From NCBI RefSeq assembly GCF_023973825.1, contig NW_027122924.1, positions 207,001-271,000 of the forward strand: 64,000 bases of DNA. The letters run 5' to 3'. The DNA comes from Plasmodium brasilianum (taxonomy: Eukaryota; Apicomplexa; Aconoidasida; Haemosporida; Plasmodiidae). The notes below the pieces were generated by a model. The model did no database searches. It worked only from the letters and a program-made list of their open reading frames with translations, and was not told the DNA's origin. Shown one piece after another: positions 1-11,095 of the stretch; positions within the stretch are counted from its first letter, which is position 1, and each line of letters opens with the position of its first letter. The translations under genes and the position numbers were made by a program.

Positions 1-159
1 TAATACGTTAATACGTTAGTACGTTAATACGTTAATACGTTAATACGTTAATACGTTAATACGTTAATACGTTAATACGTTAATACGTTAATACGTTAGT
101 ACGTTAATACGTTAATACGTTAGTACGTTAATACGTTAATACGTTAATACATTAATACA
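1..159. repeat. 8-bp tandem array TAATACGT
   Basis: About twenty head-to-tail copies of TAATACGT, with occasional A-to-G changes (TAGTACGT), run from the left edge of the window. The array probably continues outside it. It is not the Plasmodium telomere repeat (GGGTTYA). Confidence 0.9.
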
Positions 160-997
160 TATGTACGTGCTTATAAATTGCCCCCTCCCCCTTGTCCCAT
201 TTGCTATGTTACATCCCACATTTCGCACGAAAATGCATTTCTTACTGGTTTTAGTGCCACTACTGTCTCCAAACTTATTTGAACCGTTTGTTAAGGGCAA
301 CTACGAGTGCACCATTTTGGGAATGTACATCTCTTGAAATTTGCTGAACGGATTTATTATTTTTTTTTGTTTTAACGTTGTATGGGTGTGCATGATTGTG
401 TGTTATATCTACTTTCTTTTAATACGCATCGTTATGTTAGTAGTTGTCCATATAAGAATTCCCATTATTTTACTATTTATGTATTCTTATACATTTTTAC
501 GAATTTTTGTGTATCTTAACGTATATTCACAATTTTCATTATTTTTGTGTATATGTATATATATATTTGTTTTTTTTATTTTATTTTCTTATTTTTTTAT
601 TTTCTTATTTTTTTTTTGTGTGTGCATAACATAACTTTTTTGGCTTTAAAACAAAAAAGAACATTAAAAAGGCGAAAATTATGATTTAAAAAAAAAAAAA
701 ATAAAATAATATGAGAAGTTTGTAACCATTGGTTGTAATTTTTTCTATTTTAAAGGGACCTTTGTCCGTTTATGCGATATGCAGTTAGGGGGGTGCAAAG
801 AGGACAATTTTTATAAATTTTAATATATTTATATATGAGTGTATATATATATATAGAATATATACAATATAGTGTACATTTTTTTTTCCCTTTTTGCGCA
901 CTTTTTCATTCATAAAAGATGAAGAAAGGAGGAGGTGAACAAGTCAGAGAAAGAACGTAATAATGTACATTCTCTTTGTATACAATGTATTTAATAG

Positions 998-1036
<39 letters not shown>

Positions 1037-2635
1037 AATGTACACGTTTTCATAAGCAGGGTGCGGAAAAATACGAAAAAAGGATAGGAACAAAATTTAT
1101 ACCCCAAATGACAGTGCACATAAATGCATTTTGAAAAAAGGCAACGAGGTTTTTGATAATCAGCTTTAAATATTTGGATGTGGGGGAGGAATAAATTATA
1201 TACGTAAACGTTTATGTATGTATGTATATAAGTGTATATGTATATACGTGTACACATGGATAAATGTATACATACAAGCGAACATGCTACTCCCATACTT
1301 GCCTATGCGCGTACGGAAAAAGCATTAAATAGAAAAACAAAATATAATAGTACTTGTGAGCAGTGCAACAATTGTTCATTCCTCTTCGAGGATCCAAAGT
1401 ATTTTCTAAATGTCTTTCAGTGTTAAACGATATATTTATTTCCATTTTTTCCAATTTTTTCCATGTTTCCATTTTTTGCATATTTTCCATGTTTCCATTT
1501 TTTGCATATTTTCCATGTTTCCATTTTTTGCATTTTTTCCATGTTTCCATTTTTTGCATTTTTTCCATTTGTTTCCATTTTTTTTTTTTTACTTATTTTT
1601 GTTTTTTTTATTTTTTTTTTCTTTTTTTACTTTTTTTTTTAGTTTTAATTCCATTTCTTTTCTTTTTTTTTTAGTTTTAATTCCATTTCTTTTCTTTTTT
1701 TTCGTTTTATTTTCATTTTTTCCCATTTTGTTTACCTGTTTTGTCACTTCCTCCCTGTGGAACAACTCGTTTTTAGAAGACTAATGCTTACGATTAAGCA
1801 ATTATTTTAACACACTAATTCATTGTTTGTATACTTTGTTAACTATTTAAAAATCTTTTTTTTTTTTTTTTTTTTTTTAAAAAAGGAAATATGTGTTAAA
1901 CATAATTTTGTTGAAGGGGAAATTTAACTCCGCATTTTGTGTTAAAAAAAAAGCATAAGAAGTAGCAATAGCAGTAACATCAGCAGTTACAAAAGAGAAA
2001 CAGAGTGGAGCTGAGTAAAAAATTGCAGTAGAGGAAAGCACAAAAATGCAGAATAAAATTTGCCACTTGAGTAAACAAGTGAAAGATGGGATAACTGTTT
2101 ATGAGTATTTCTGGCCTTTACACGTATTTGCATTTTGAATTCACCAATTTTAAAAAATAAAACATTAACACGTTAAGGTGATCAGAAGTTTGGACGTTAT
2201 GACGTTAAGACGTTTAGACTCTAAGCTTTTGTATGTTAAAGCTGCTAATTTTTTTTTTTTTTTTTTTTTTTTTCTTCGCTTTATTATCACTTCGCTTATT
2301 GGCTTACCACACAGCTAGTTACGTCATTTTCCATTTAATTTCTTAACCTTCTTTTCACATGTTCATAATGAAAGATGATATAGCACAGAACAAGTGGCAC
2401 TACTGTTATATCGTTAGAGAGTAATTTTACCTTCTTTCACTCTTTCTCATTTTTTCTCACTTTTATTTCATACTGCTTAACTTTTTTTTTTTTTTTTTTT
2501 TTTTGTGCATGTGTATGTATTGCTTTGATAGACAGATGCTTGTTAGCTATACTAATTAAATGTATTTACAAGTAAGACACATATATAGTAGCCCATTATA
2601 AAGGCAAAAAAAATTATTGGAAATATAAAAAAGAA
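160..2635. other. Intergenic, 5' flank of the phosphatase gene
   Basis: No supported gene. It holds several poly(dT) tracts (about 1002-1035, 1858-1878, 2250-2272, 2482-2504), an imperfect 26-bp T/C-rich array (about 1450-1580, unit like TTTTCCATGTTTCCATTTTT) and a second T-rich array to about 1705. The stretch 1900-2635 is less repetitive and is the likely promoter and 5' UTR of the gene starting at 2636. ORFs here are T-run artefacts. Confidence 0.6.
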
Positions 2636-5600
2636 ATGAAGAGAAATAACATGTATATGAATGAATATGAACATGGTCAGAATAAATTAAATAGTGACTT
2701 TTTTTTCAACAACAAATCGATAGGAGAAAGAGGAGCTGTTCTGACAAAATCCTTAAATAATTATAGTACAGTCGAGTTAGGGTCTTTTAAACCGTATAAC
2801 ATAGAACATAGGAATAGTAGTAGTATTATCAACAATAGCAATAAAAATAGTAACAGTAATAGAAAAAACAATAGTAATAATAATAGTAATAATAATAGTA
2901 ATACTAATAGTAATACTCATAGTAATACTAATAGTAATACTCATAGTAATACTAATAGTAATAATAATAGTAATACTAATAGTAATAATAATAGTAATAC
3001 TAATAGTAATAATAATAGTAATACTAATAGTAATAATAATAGCAATAATAATAGTAATACTAATAGTAATAATAATAGCAATAATAATAGTAATACTAAT
3101 AGTAATAATAATAATAATAATAACTATAGCGATTTTATATTAGATCCGTCACCTGGTCTATATCACCATGTGAATATGAAACATCCACATTACAAAAATA
3201 GTGTAGATAGTTTACAGACATATCAATATAACACCTTGAATACAGGAGATGGAACTGTTCCATTGATTTATCATTTAGATAGTGCATACATAAATAAAGA
3301 TGTGCATATGAACATAGGGGCAAACAATGTAATAGGGAATACTGGTATGAAAGATGATATTAGAAACATAGGAGTACGAAAATTTCGAGAGTGGCGTACT
3401 GCTTCTGCCATGGGTACTTCCGCGAATAGTCATTATAACATAGGCTATAACAAAATCCATAGTAGTAGTCACATCAATAATCATAGAAATAGTCAGAGTA
3501 ATAGCTACGGAAATAACTACAGTCATACGTACAATAATAAAGATGATAGACGAAACGGTAATAATTGCGAAATTTACTACAATAGGCACTACAATAGACT
3601 CTATGATAATCACTACGATAGATGCAATGATAACGAATGGAATAATAGCTTCAGAAGCACAAGCAGCATTGTGTATGGGGGAAACTGCGCTAGTTTGAAA
3701 GGAGGAACAAGGAAGTACTCTGTTCTTGCGTTCAAAAGAGCACCATTGAATAGTAGACATAATTCTCTTGAGCATATACCTCCTGACAACAATTTTAACA
3801 TGAACAAAAATTTGGTTGTTCAGAAAAATAATAAGCACAATTGGTATGACAACGTGAGTTATGTTAGCGGTATATACAAGGATTTATATGAAGGGAATAC
3901 ACATAAGGGTATTATACATCCATTTGTAGAAAGAAAGAATGATGATATTGTTAAGGAAGTAAATTATTCTGTCCCTACTACTATGCATTGTAAAAATAAT
4001 AGTACTCCTTTTAGGGGATACGATGTTGTTAGATTAATGCAACCTGATAAACAAGGAAAATCAGTCAAAGAGTCTCAGCTAAAGTTAGAGAAAGTTACTT
4101 TGTTAAATGGAAGCACTTGTCGAAATGGTCGATTTAACAAAACGTCTGAATATCATTACAAGGTAGTAAAGGGTCCTAGTTGTAGTGCTATCCCCATTCC
4201 ACCAAGTGCCTACCATCGTAATAGCAGCTGCGTGATAAGTAATATGGAAAATGAGAAATTACTGAGGGGTGATGACGTCCCTACTAAGAACAATAGAAGT
4301 GGTAGTAATGTTGGGAAAAGATGTAATAGTAATGGGAATAACGGCAATAACAGCAGCAACAACTGGGATCATAATAATGATTCGTTCATTCCGGGTATCA
4401 TTCCCTGGGATGGAAGAAGGGGACTCTTTAATGAGAGGGTTCATAGTTGTTCATATCAGATGAAATGGAAAACGAGCAAAGCATGTGGAAGAAGCAGTTG
4501 TACTAAGTGCACCAGTTGCACAAGCCGTACCAACTGCACTGCTCGTAACTCAGATTGCGCAGGTTTCACAGGTTCGGGTAACACGGTTGGATGTGGACAG
4601 AGTGATGAAGTAGGGTCAGGCAGCACCTGGGGAAAAAGCACAGATAAGGGAACTAGCAAGGAGATATTGGTAAAAAGTGAAGAAGAGGAGGTATGGAAAA
4701 GCAGAAATGCAGTATTATATCCCGAACTTACAAGTATTGAAGACATGCATATCGTTCTGAGTGAGGAGGATAAAGGAGTTGAAAAGGAGGAGGGCATAAA
4801 CGAAGGTAGAAGTGAAGGCATAAACGAAGGTAGAAGTGAAGGCATAAACGAAGGTAGAAGTGAAGGCATAAACGAAGGTAGAAGTGAAGGCATAAACGAA
4901 GGTAGATGTGAAGGCATAAACGAAGGTAGATGTGGAGGCAGAAGCGAGGGAAGAAGTGAAGGAAGAAGCGAGGGAAGAAGTGAAGGAAGAAGCGAGGGAA
5001 GAAGTGAAGGAAGAAGCGGGGCCAAAAGAGAGTTTACCGAATGGATGTCGCACAACAAATTAATGAAAAATATCATTTCTTCGTATAACGAAAATGTAAA
5101 GATGGAAACACACGGACTATTTAACCTCCTTTTTGACGTTTATGGTAGTAATAGGAGCATATTTGAAAATTTCTTACTCGAGAATAACGACAGTGACATA
5201 ACTGAAGTTATGAAAAACATTATTGATGAATTATCTGAAGAAAGAAATAACAAAATAATAGAGAAGCTTATATTTTTAAAATATTTATTTAATGAGTATG
5301 GTCATACCGAGTATCCTAATCTTATATCATTGAAAAATTTTAAATTAATTTTTAAAAAATATAAAAACATTTTCTCTTCAGAAAAAATAGTTTTGTTCAT
5401 GTTTAATTGTTTAGATAGAGGGAAACGTTATCAAATTACTCAGACAGATTTTCTTATTGGCATGTTAGCATGTAGTCCTCAAATGGCAAACGACATAGAG
5501 GATGATACTGGGAAATTACGTCATCAGTTAATATTTCGTGCATATGATATTGACAGAGATGGGTACTTAAGTGATAAAGAAATGCTTGTATTTCTATATC

Positions 5601-8600
5601 ATATATATGAATTATCAAAAAATTTTCAATATATAAAATTAAGGAATGATAAAAGAAAACTAAAAAATTTTGTCATTGCTGAAAGGGATAAGATAATGAA
5701 AGATTGCAAAAAGATTAGTTATGACTACTTCTATAGTTTAGTTTTAACGAGAACAATTGAGGGAACTACTAATCTACTTAGATCTAACTATGATATGGCT
5801 AATATTGTTAAGAAATATTTTCTGCACACTTATGCAGCTAATATAGTGTCGGAAGAGTACATAAACAATAATGAAAGTTTTTTTATTATAACTGCAGGGA
5901 GGAACAAGGAACTGCATCAGCACCATAGTTCTTATGTCAATAAGGGGGAAACACTCACCACAGCGGATAGGGTAAAGAGTATTCCCGATATAGGGGTTTC
6001 TGCAGCTATTGCGTCTATTCCGGATATGCCCCATATGTCCCATATTCAGGAAGATGTGTTTCATGACAATGTTTTGCAAAGTGGTAATGGTCCATCAAGC
6101 AATGAGCATATATTGTTGAACCATAAGATAGAAGAAGCGAATGATATACCTACGGAAAATCAAAAAGGGGGCATAATTCATTTTGATGAACAGAATTCTA
6201 ACCAGTATGAAGAAAAATATATCACACAGGGGGATGGTAACTACCACATGGCACTGTTTGAAGACTTGTGCACCGTAAAGAAAGAGGAATACAACTGCAG
6301 TTTGGAAGTAGGACATATTGGGGATACGGAGGGGGAGAAGGAAGCAAATTATTCGAATGGTAAAAGTGTAAGACACACCGATCCAGGAGGTAACGCTTAC
6401 AGTTTCGGTAGCTGCGAGGATGACAAAAATACGAGTATGAATAATATGAATGAATGTATTAACGATATATGTAACAATGGAGTAGAGAAGAAGGGTACAT
6501 CCCTTCTTAACGGGCATGAATCGTGTGTACAAAAGGAAGCATATTTACAGGATGAAGGAACTATGGATGTAACATGTACCCATGGAGGGGATGACAAGGT
6601 GGAAAGGGATTTACTGAAAGAGAAGAGCATAAATGATAACAATAACACGAATAGTGTTACTACAAATGTTGACATGTTTGGTAAAAATGAAGCAACACCA
6701 TTGGAAGTGAATCAAACTGATGCAGTTGTATTTTCCATTGATCATAAGGATAGCAATTGGAATGAAAAGGATATGATAGATTCATTTAATGAGAATGAAG
6801 TGGACAATAACAATGCGATGGAGAATATTGTACATTTAGTTGATTATACGGAAAAGGCGAATAACAATAGGGATTTGAATGATGAGTCTAGCAAGGAAAG
6901 TGGAGCATATTACATTTCTAGTTCATCGCACGAGGGGGATAGAAGCGGCACTAGGGGCACTGGAAGTACTAGGGATATTGGCTGTATTAGCGGCATTAGC
7001 TTAAATGAACGCTCAAATCAGATGAATAGTGTGGATAACGGAAGCGATCTGAACAGCACGATAAACATAAAGTCTAACTGTGATATGAAACTTTGCAACG
7101 AGTTAAAAGATAATCGTTATAAATTTAGCATAGGTCAACAGTGTAATGCAAACAGTGTAAATGGATTTATTTTTAAAAGGAAGGATAGCGGTATTTACGA
7201 AAATTATGGACATAATGCTTACATATCAAATGAAAGTAAAGCTTCATTGAGTACAGAAGAGCAAAATGCAGGGAAGTACATAGACGGACATAATTCAGGT
7301 GCAGTTGTGTCAGCATATGAAGCAGATTGCATATATATGAACTTGAATAAGAATGGAGGCCTCAAAGGAGCTAATCATTATGACAGCACAAAGAAGAGTG
7401 ATATGGTTTGGGATGGAAACAATGGGCAGAAGAGTAACTACGAAAGGTGCATTATGAATGGGGGTCGCAGTAACATGAATAAAACGAGGTATGATGAGCG
7501 ACTTGATGGGGGTGGGTACCACATGGGTAAAGTAAGCACAACAAATGGGAATAATGTTTTTGATGCATATATTCCAAGTCCTGGTATGTATAATGAACCA
7601 CCTCCTCATTTTGGAAATAAGGATAATGTTGACCGGGTGTGGAATAAGAATAGGAATGAGAATGAAAGTAAGGATGGTAATAAGAATGAAAGTAAGGATC
7701 GTAATAAGAATGAAAGTAAGGATGAAAGTATGGATGGTAATAAGAATGAAAGTAAGGATGAAAGTATGGATGGTAATAAGAATGAAAGTAAGAGTGAACG
7801 TAATAATAAGAATAAGCGTACAATATATGCGGAAACAAATACTATGAGTGCAAAGTATGACCGTCTACGAGATATAGTAAAAACGTATCGAGAAAAATAT
7901 ATACAAGATGAGAGATTATTTACACTAAATCAAGATGTCGCATTTAAAGTATTTACAACGTTTTATAATATTTGTTATGGGAAGAATAAAGAAAAATATA
8001 GCTACTACTTCGAAATATTTCAAATATGCTCTTATAATGATATTCTTTTACTGTGTGATGAAGTAGCTAAGTTGTTTAAATTAGAAAATACATTAGAGCA
8101 TGTAAATTTACCATGTAAGATTTTTGGAGATATACATGGAAATTTATTTGATGTTATAGACTTCTTCAATAAGTATAATTGGCCGCTTCACGACAAGTCG
8201 AATGAGATGATTAGCTCTTTTGATTTGACTAACTTTGAAAGTGGTGTACCTGGTTGGAAGTCTGATCAGTGGGATGTGAATGAGAGAAGTGATGTTGGCT
8301 GTGTAAGGGGTGGTGCTACAAATAGGAGTGAAAAGAACAGTAAAACTAACGGCAGTAGTTGCAATAACGGCAGGTACAATGATGACGATGTGAAGTATAT
8401 ATTTTTGGGTAATTATATAAACAGAGGCGATCACTCGCTGGAGGTGATATGTCTATTGTTCAGTCTTAAAATTCTTTTTCCAAATCATATATATTTATTG
8501 AGGGGGAATCACGAAGATAGGTTATTCAACTATATATATGGCTTTTACAAAGATATAGAAGAGAAAATGAGGAAAAATTTTAAATTTCTAGGGTTAATTA

Positions 8601-11095
8601 ATTATCAAGATAAGGTAATAAATGCTCATTCGTATGAATTGTTTAATCGAATTAATGACGCTATTGAGTTTTTACCTCTCTCCATTTTAGTTGACAATCA
8701 TATTTTATGTATTCATGGAGGTATAGGAAACAGTGTGCAGAGTATAAGTGATTACTCTAATATTAAAAAACCAATTGTCGTATCCCAGGAGATTGATTCG
8801 AATGGACGTAATGATGGAAGGAATGGGAATGGAAGCAGCAGTATTAGTAGTGAAGGGGAGAAGAAAATCATAATCGACACGCTGTGGTCGGACCCAATAA
8901 ATTATGAGGATGATCATGATATATTTTTTTTAAAAAAGCAATGTCCCAAGGATGATATAATTCCATCTAGTAGAGGCAAAATTACTTTCAAGTTTGGTAA
9001 ACATAGATTAGCAGAATTTTTGAAAAATAATAAACTAAAGATGATTATAAGAGGACATGAATGTGTTCATGAAGGATATAAATATTCATTCAACAGGAAA
9101 ATTTTAACATTGTTTTCATCAAGAAACTATTGCAATAAATATATGAACAACGCTTCCAATGCATTCATTGTGAAGAAGAACAAAAATATAATCATCTTTA
9201 ATCAAATATTGAAGTGCGAGGAGGTAGGTGTAAAACAAAGGAGGTTTTTGGATAGTTCACTTCGCACCGAATCGAGAAGGAACTCTCTTCGGAGCGATCA
9301 GCTTGGTGGCATGGTACGTGAAGAGGGAAGTAGCAAAAGGGAAATTGGTCGATCGAAAATTGATGAGTCGCAAATTTGTCCAGATAAAATTGGTCATTTG
9401 CATATTAGCCGAGAGAAAAATACAGACACTGTCAGTAGTGGTCATAAGCCCATTAACGAGGTCCAGTCAGATGGACGGCATTGTTTGGAAAACCCTATGA
9501 CACAACTTTTAAAATTTAGAGGCGATTATGTTAAATGCGATTTTTATAGTGATGATAAGAAGACAACGTGTGTTAGAGAGGACTGTAGAGAAACAGAAAA
9601 ACATGAACACGTGCATAATGCAAATAAGAAGTATACCTTTAAAGAAGGTGTGGATAAGTTAATAGGCAGAGGAAGGAGTGCCGTGCATATGGTTGATATG
9701 GCTAATATGGTTGACCTTGCTGACGTGGTTGGTCCATTTGATGATTCAGAGAATATAGGAGGTCACATAGACGGCAAAGAATTATATTTTACGCATAAGA
9801 ACTATTTGCAAAATTATAAATTTGGAGAAGGTAAAATGTTTAGTTATGATACGAGTGGACAAGGTGCGAAGGTGCAGAATGATGATGATGATAATAGCAA
9901 TAATAATAGTAATAATAATAGCAATAATAATAGTAATAATAATAGCAATAATAATAGTAATAATAATAGCAATAATAATAGTAATAATAATAGTAATAAT
10001 AATAGCAATAATAATAGCCATAATATTAGTAACCAGTGCGATAATATCCTGAGTGAGATAAATAGTAGGAGACTTACAAAAAGGTTCAGAGAGACAAAAA
10101 GCAACGAAGATATGAATTTAACTGATATAAAAAAAGGAATTAGTGAAAAAGAAAATATTACCTTCATTCATGACACAAGTCTGAATAGTAAACATGAACA
10201 AGAGAAAAGTAAAGATGAGTTATATCAGTTTATGGAAAGTGGAAATTATGGTTATAGAGTAGTAGAGGGGAAAAAAGAGGCTGACGTGAGGGACCATTGT
10301 AAAAATGACTGTCTGAAAGACGTTAAAAAGGATAGTAACATTATGGTTAAAATGGATAGTAACATTATGGTTAAAAAGGATAGTAATGATGAATTAAAAA
10401 TGGATGATAATGATGAAGCGAAAAATGATAGCAACGACGAAAAGGATGTCAACAGTGTTGAAACACGTCATATGAACAGCAGCGTACATCATGACTATGA
10501 GAACATTAATAGGAGCTTTACAAACATATTTGATATAGAAGATGAAAGATATGAAGACGATTATGATGACTATGAAATTTGTATAAACAATTTAATAAAT
10601 GACCATGGTAGTAAGAAGCAAGATAATTATGATGAAATAGAAGGGCGAATGACACATGCAAATGCGAATAACTCAAACAGTAGAGTTAATACAAATGCTA
10701 TTATTAATGAATTTTTTAAGAATGATAAAAATTATGAAGAAAATAGTGATAATATATTTTATGAAAAAAAGGATGATAATGAAATTAAAAGAAGTCAGGA
10801 CAATTTAAAAAACATGTACTATTCAAAATTAATTTCTTCATTAAATGAACAAAGTTTGAGTTTCATGAATGATAATAAGGATATTGAAAATATGAACAAT
10901 ATAAATTGCATGAGTGCAATTAACGAATTTATGGGAAAATCTCTAGATTACATGATGCCTCCAGACTTGGGCTTAACAAACAGAGCCAAATTAAAAAAAG
11001 AAACGTATTCGAAAGAAGTTAAGAGAGAGAGTAACTCGGCCATGTTACGCAGTTTAAGAAGAGACAACAACACAAAAGAGCCCTTAAATAAGTGA
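2636..11095 (+). CDS. PPP8: EF-hand-containing PPP-family serine/threonine phosphatase, PPP8-like
   Basis: A single exon encodes 2819 residues. The N-terminal half is low complexity: an Asn/Ser/Thr tract at about residues 61-163 and an EGINEGRS-type repeat at about 720-795. A helical region follows with one canonical EF-hand loop (D971-x-D-x-D-G-x-L-x3-E982) and a degenerate one before it. The PPP phosphatase core is split by inserts: GDIHGN (1831-1836), GNYINRG (1925-1931), RGNHEDR (1956-1962), IHGG (2026-2029), LWSDP (2083-2087), RGHE (2139-2142), then a version of SAPNYC reading SSRNYC. The EF-hand preceding the phosphatase core and the synteny match Plasmodium PPP8. Both Asp of the usual GDxxDRG motif are Asn here, so activity or metal choice may be altered. 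The C-terminal tail has an NNS tract and KDSN-type repeats. The start is the first ATG of the frame, after an A-rich leader. Family assignment is firm; the name PPP8 rests on architecture and gene order. Confidence 0.9.
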   Translation: MKRNNMYMNEYEHGQNKLNSDFFFNNKSIGERGAVLTKSLNNYSTVELGSFKPYNIEHRNSSSIINNSNKNSNSNRKNNSNNNSNNNSNTNSNTHSNTNSNTHSNTNSNNNSNTNSNNNSNTNSNNNSNTNSNNNSNNNSNTNSNNNSNNNSNTNSNNNNNNNYSDFILDPSPGLYHHVNMKHPHYKNSVDSLQTYQYNTLNTGDGTVPLIYHLDSAYINKDVHMNIGANNVIGNTGMKDDIRNIGVRKFREWRTASAMGTSANSHYNIGYNKIHSSSHINNHRNSQSNSYGNNYSHTYNNKDDRRNGNNCEIYYNRHYNRLYDNHYDRCNDNEWNNSFRSTSSIVYGGNCASLKGGTRKYSVLAFKRAPLNSRHNSLEHIPPDNNFNMNKNLVVQKNNKHNWYDNVSYVSGIYKDLYEGNTHKGIIHPFVERKNDDIVKEVNYSVPTTMHCKNNSTPFRGYDVVRLMQPDKQGKSVKESQLKLEKVTLLNGSTCRNGRFNKTSEYHYKVVKGPSCSAIPIPPSAYHRNSSCVISNMENEKLLRGDDVPTKNNRSGSNVGKRCNSNGNNGNNSSNNWDHNNDSFIPGIIPWDGRRGLFNERVHSCSYQMKWKTSKACGRSSCTKCTSCTSRTNCTARNSDCAGFTGSGNTVGCGQSDEVGSGSTWGKSTDKGTSKEILVKSEEEEVWKSRNAVLYPELTSIEDMHIVLSEEDKGVEKEEGINEGRSEGINEGRSEGINEGRSEGINEGRSEGINEGRCEGINEGRCGGRSEGRSEGRSEGRSEGRSEGRSEGRSGAKREFTEWMSHNKLMKNIISSYNENVKMETHGLFNLLFDVYGSNRSIFENFLLENNDSDITEVMKNIIDELSEERNNKIIEKLIFLKYLFNEYGHTEYPNLISLKNFKLIFKKYKNIFSSEKIVLFMFNCLDRGKRYQITQTDFLIGMLACSPQMANDIEDDTGKLRHQLIFRAYDIDRDGYLSDKEMLVFLYHIYELSKNFQYIKLRNDKRKLKNFVIAERDKIMKDCKKISYDYFYSLVLTRTIEGTTNLLRSNYDMANIVKKYFLHTYAANIVSEEYINNNESFFIITAGRNKELHQHHSSYVNKGETLTTADRVKSIPDIGVSAAIASIPDMPHMSHIQEDVFHDNVLQSGNGPSSNEHILLNHKIEEANDIPTENQKGGIIHFDEQNSNQYEEKYITQGDGNYHMALFEDLCTVKKEEYNCSLEVGHIGDTEGEKEANYSNGKSVRHTDPGGNAYSFGSCEDDKNTSMNNMNECINDICNNGVEKKGTSLLNGHESCVQKEAYLQDEGTMDVTCTHGGDDKVERDLLKEKSINDNNNTNSVTTNVDMFGKNEATPLEVNQTDAVVFSIDHKDSNWNEKDMIDSFNENEVDNNNAMENIVHLVDYTEKANNNRDLNDESSKESGAYYISSSSHEGDRSGTRGTGSTRDIGCISGISLNERSNQMNSVDNGSDLNSTINIKSNCDMKLCNELKDNRYKFSIGQQCNANSVNGFIFKRKDSGIYENYGHNAYISNESKASLSTEEQNAGKYIDGHNSGAVVSAYEADCIYMNLNKNGGLKGANHYDSTKKSDMVWDGNNGQKSNYERCIMNGGRSNMNKTRYDERLDGGGYHMGKVSTTNGNNVFDAYIPSPGMYNEPPPHFGNKDNVDRVWNKNRNENESKDGNKNESKDRNKNESKDESMDGNKNESKDESMDGNKNESKSERNNKNKRTIYAETNTMSAKYDRLRDIVKTYREKYIQDERLFTLNQDVAFKVFTTFYNICYGKNKEKYSYYFEIFQICSYNDILLLCDEVAKLFKLENTLEHVNLPCKIFGDIHGNLFDVIDFFNKYNWPLHDKSNEMISSFDLTNFESGVPGWKSDQWDVNERSDVGCVRGGATNRSEKNSKTNGSSCNNGRYNDDDVKYIFLGNYINRGDHSLEVICLLFSLKILFPNHIYLLRGNHEDRLFNYIYGFYKDIEEKMRKNFKFLGLINYQDKVINAHSYELFNRINDAIEFLPLSILVDNHILCIHGGIGNSVQSISDYSNIKKPIVVSQEIDSNGRNDGRNGNGSSSISSEGEKKIIIDTLWSDPINYEDDHDIFFLKKQCPKDDIIPSSRGKITFKFGKHRLAEFLKNNKLKMIIRGHECVHEGYKYSFNRKILTLFSSRNYCNKYMNNASNAFIVKKNKNIIIFNQILKCEEVGVKQRRFLDSSLRTESRRNSLRSDQLGGMVREEGSSKREIGRSKIDESQICPDKIGHLHISREKNTDTVSSGHKPINEVQSDGRHCLENPMTQLLKFRGDYVKCDFYSDDKKTTCVREDCRETEKHEHVHNANKKYTFKEGVDKLIGRGRSAVHMVDMANMVDLADVVGPFDDSENIGGHIDGKELYFTHKNYLQNYKFGEGKMFSYDTSGQGAKVQNDDDDNSNNNSNNNSNNNSNNNSNNNSNNNSNNNSNNNSNNNSNNNSHNISNQCDNILSEINSRRLTKRFRETKSNEDMNLTDIKKGISEKENITFIHDTSLNSKHEQEKSKDELYQFMESGNYGYRVVEGKKEADVRDHCKNDCLKDVKKDSNIMVKMDSNIMVKKDSNDELKMDDNDEAKNDSNDEKDVNSVETRHMNSSVHHDYENINRSFTNIFDIEDERYEDDYDDYEICINNLINDHGSKKQDNYDEIEGRMTHANANNSNSRVNTNAIINEFFKNDKNYEENSDNIFYEKKDDNEIKRSQDNLKNMYYSKLISSLNEQSLSFMNDNKDIENMNNINCMSAINEFMGKSLDYMMPPDLGLTNRAKLKKETYSKEVKRESNSAMLRSLRRDNNTKEPLNK
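2817..3128 (+). repeat. Asn/Ser/Thr-coding trinucleotide-type tract in PPP8
   Basis: Repeats of AATAGTAAT with ACT and CAT variants encode NNSN, NTNS and NTHS strings. This is a typical Plasmodium low-complexity insertion in a coding exon, in the non-catalytic N-terminal part of the protein. Confidence 0.9.
4792..5020 (+). repeat. 24-bp coding repeat (EGINEGRS) changing to a 12-bp repeat (EGRS)
   Basis: About six 24-bp units encode EGINEGRS or EGINEGRC. They then decay into shorter EGRS units of 12 bp. The array lies directly before the helical EF-hand region of the phosphatase. The mixed-charge Glu/Arg composition suggests an extended linker. Confidence 0.85.
7657..7815 (+). repeat. Coding repeat (NKNESKDG/ESMD) before the phosphatase core
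   Basis: Units built from GGTAATAAGAATGAAAGTAA, with GATGAAAGTATG inserts, encode NKNESKD/ESMDG strings immediately before the conserved catalytic region. Confidence 0.8.
9886..10020 (+). repeat. AATAATAATAGC/T array encoding NNNS in PPP8
   Basis: About eleven 12-bp units encode NNNS repeats C-terminal to the phosphatase core. The array is open in most frames on both strands, which explains the spurious hydrophobic antisense ORFs here. Confidence 0.9.

Noticed and set aside
1..159. Telomere or subtelomere edge
   Set aside because: The repeat is TAATACGT, not GGGTTYA, and the region continues the core synteny block; no subtelomeric gene families are present.
4456..5076. 206-codon antisense ORF (LLPSLLPS and FMPSLLPS repeats)
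   Set aside because: Shadow of the EGRS coding repeat of the phosphatase gene.
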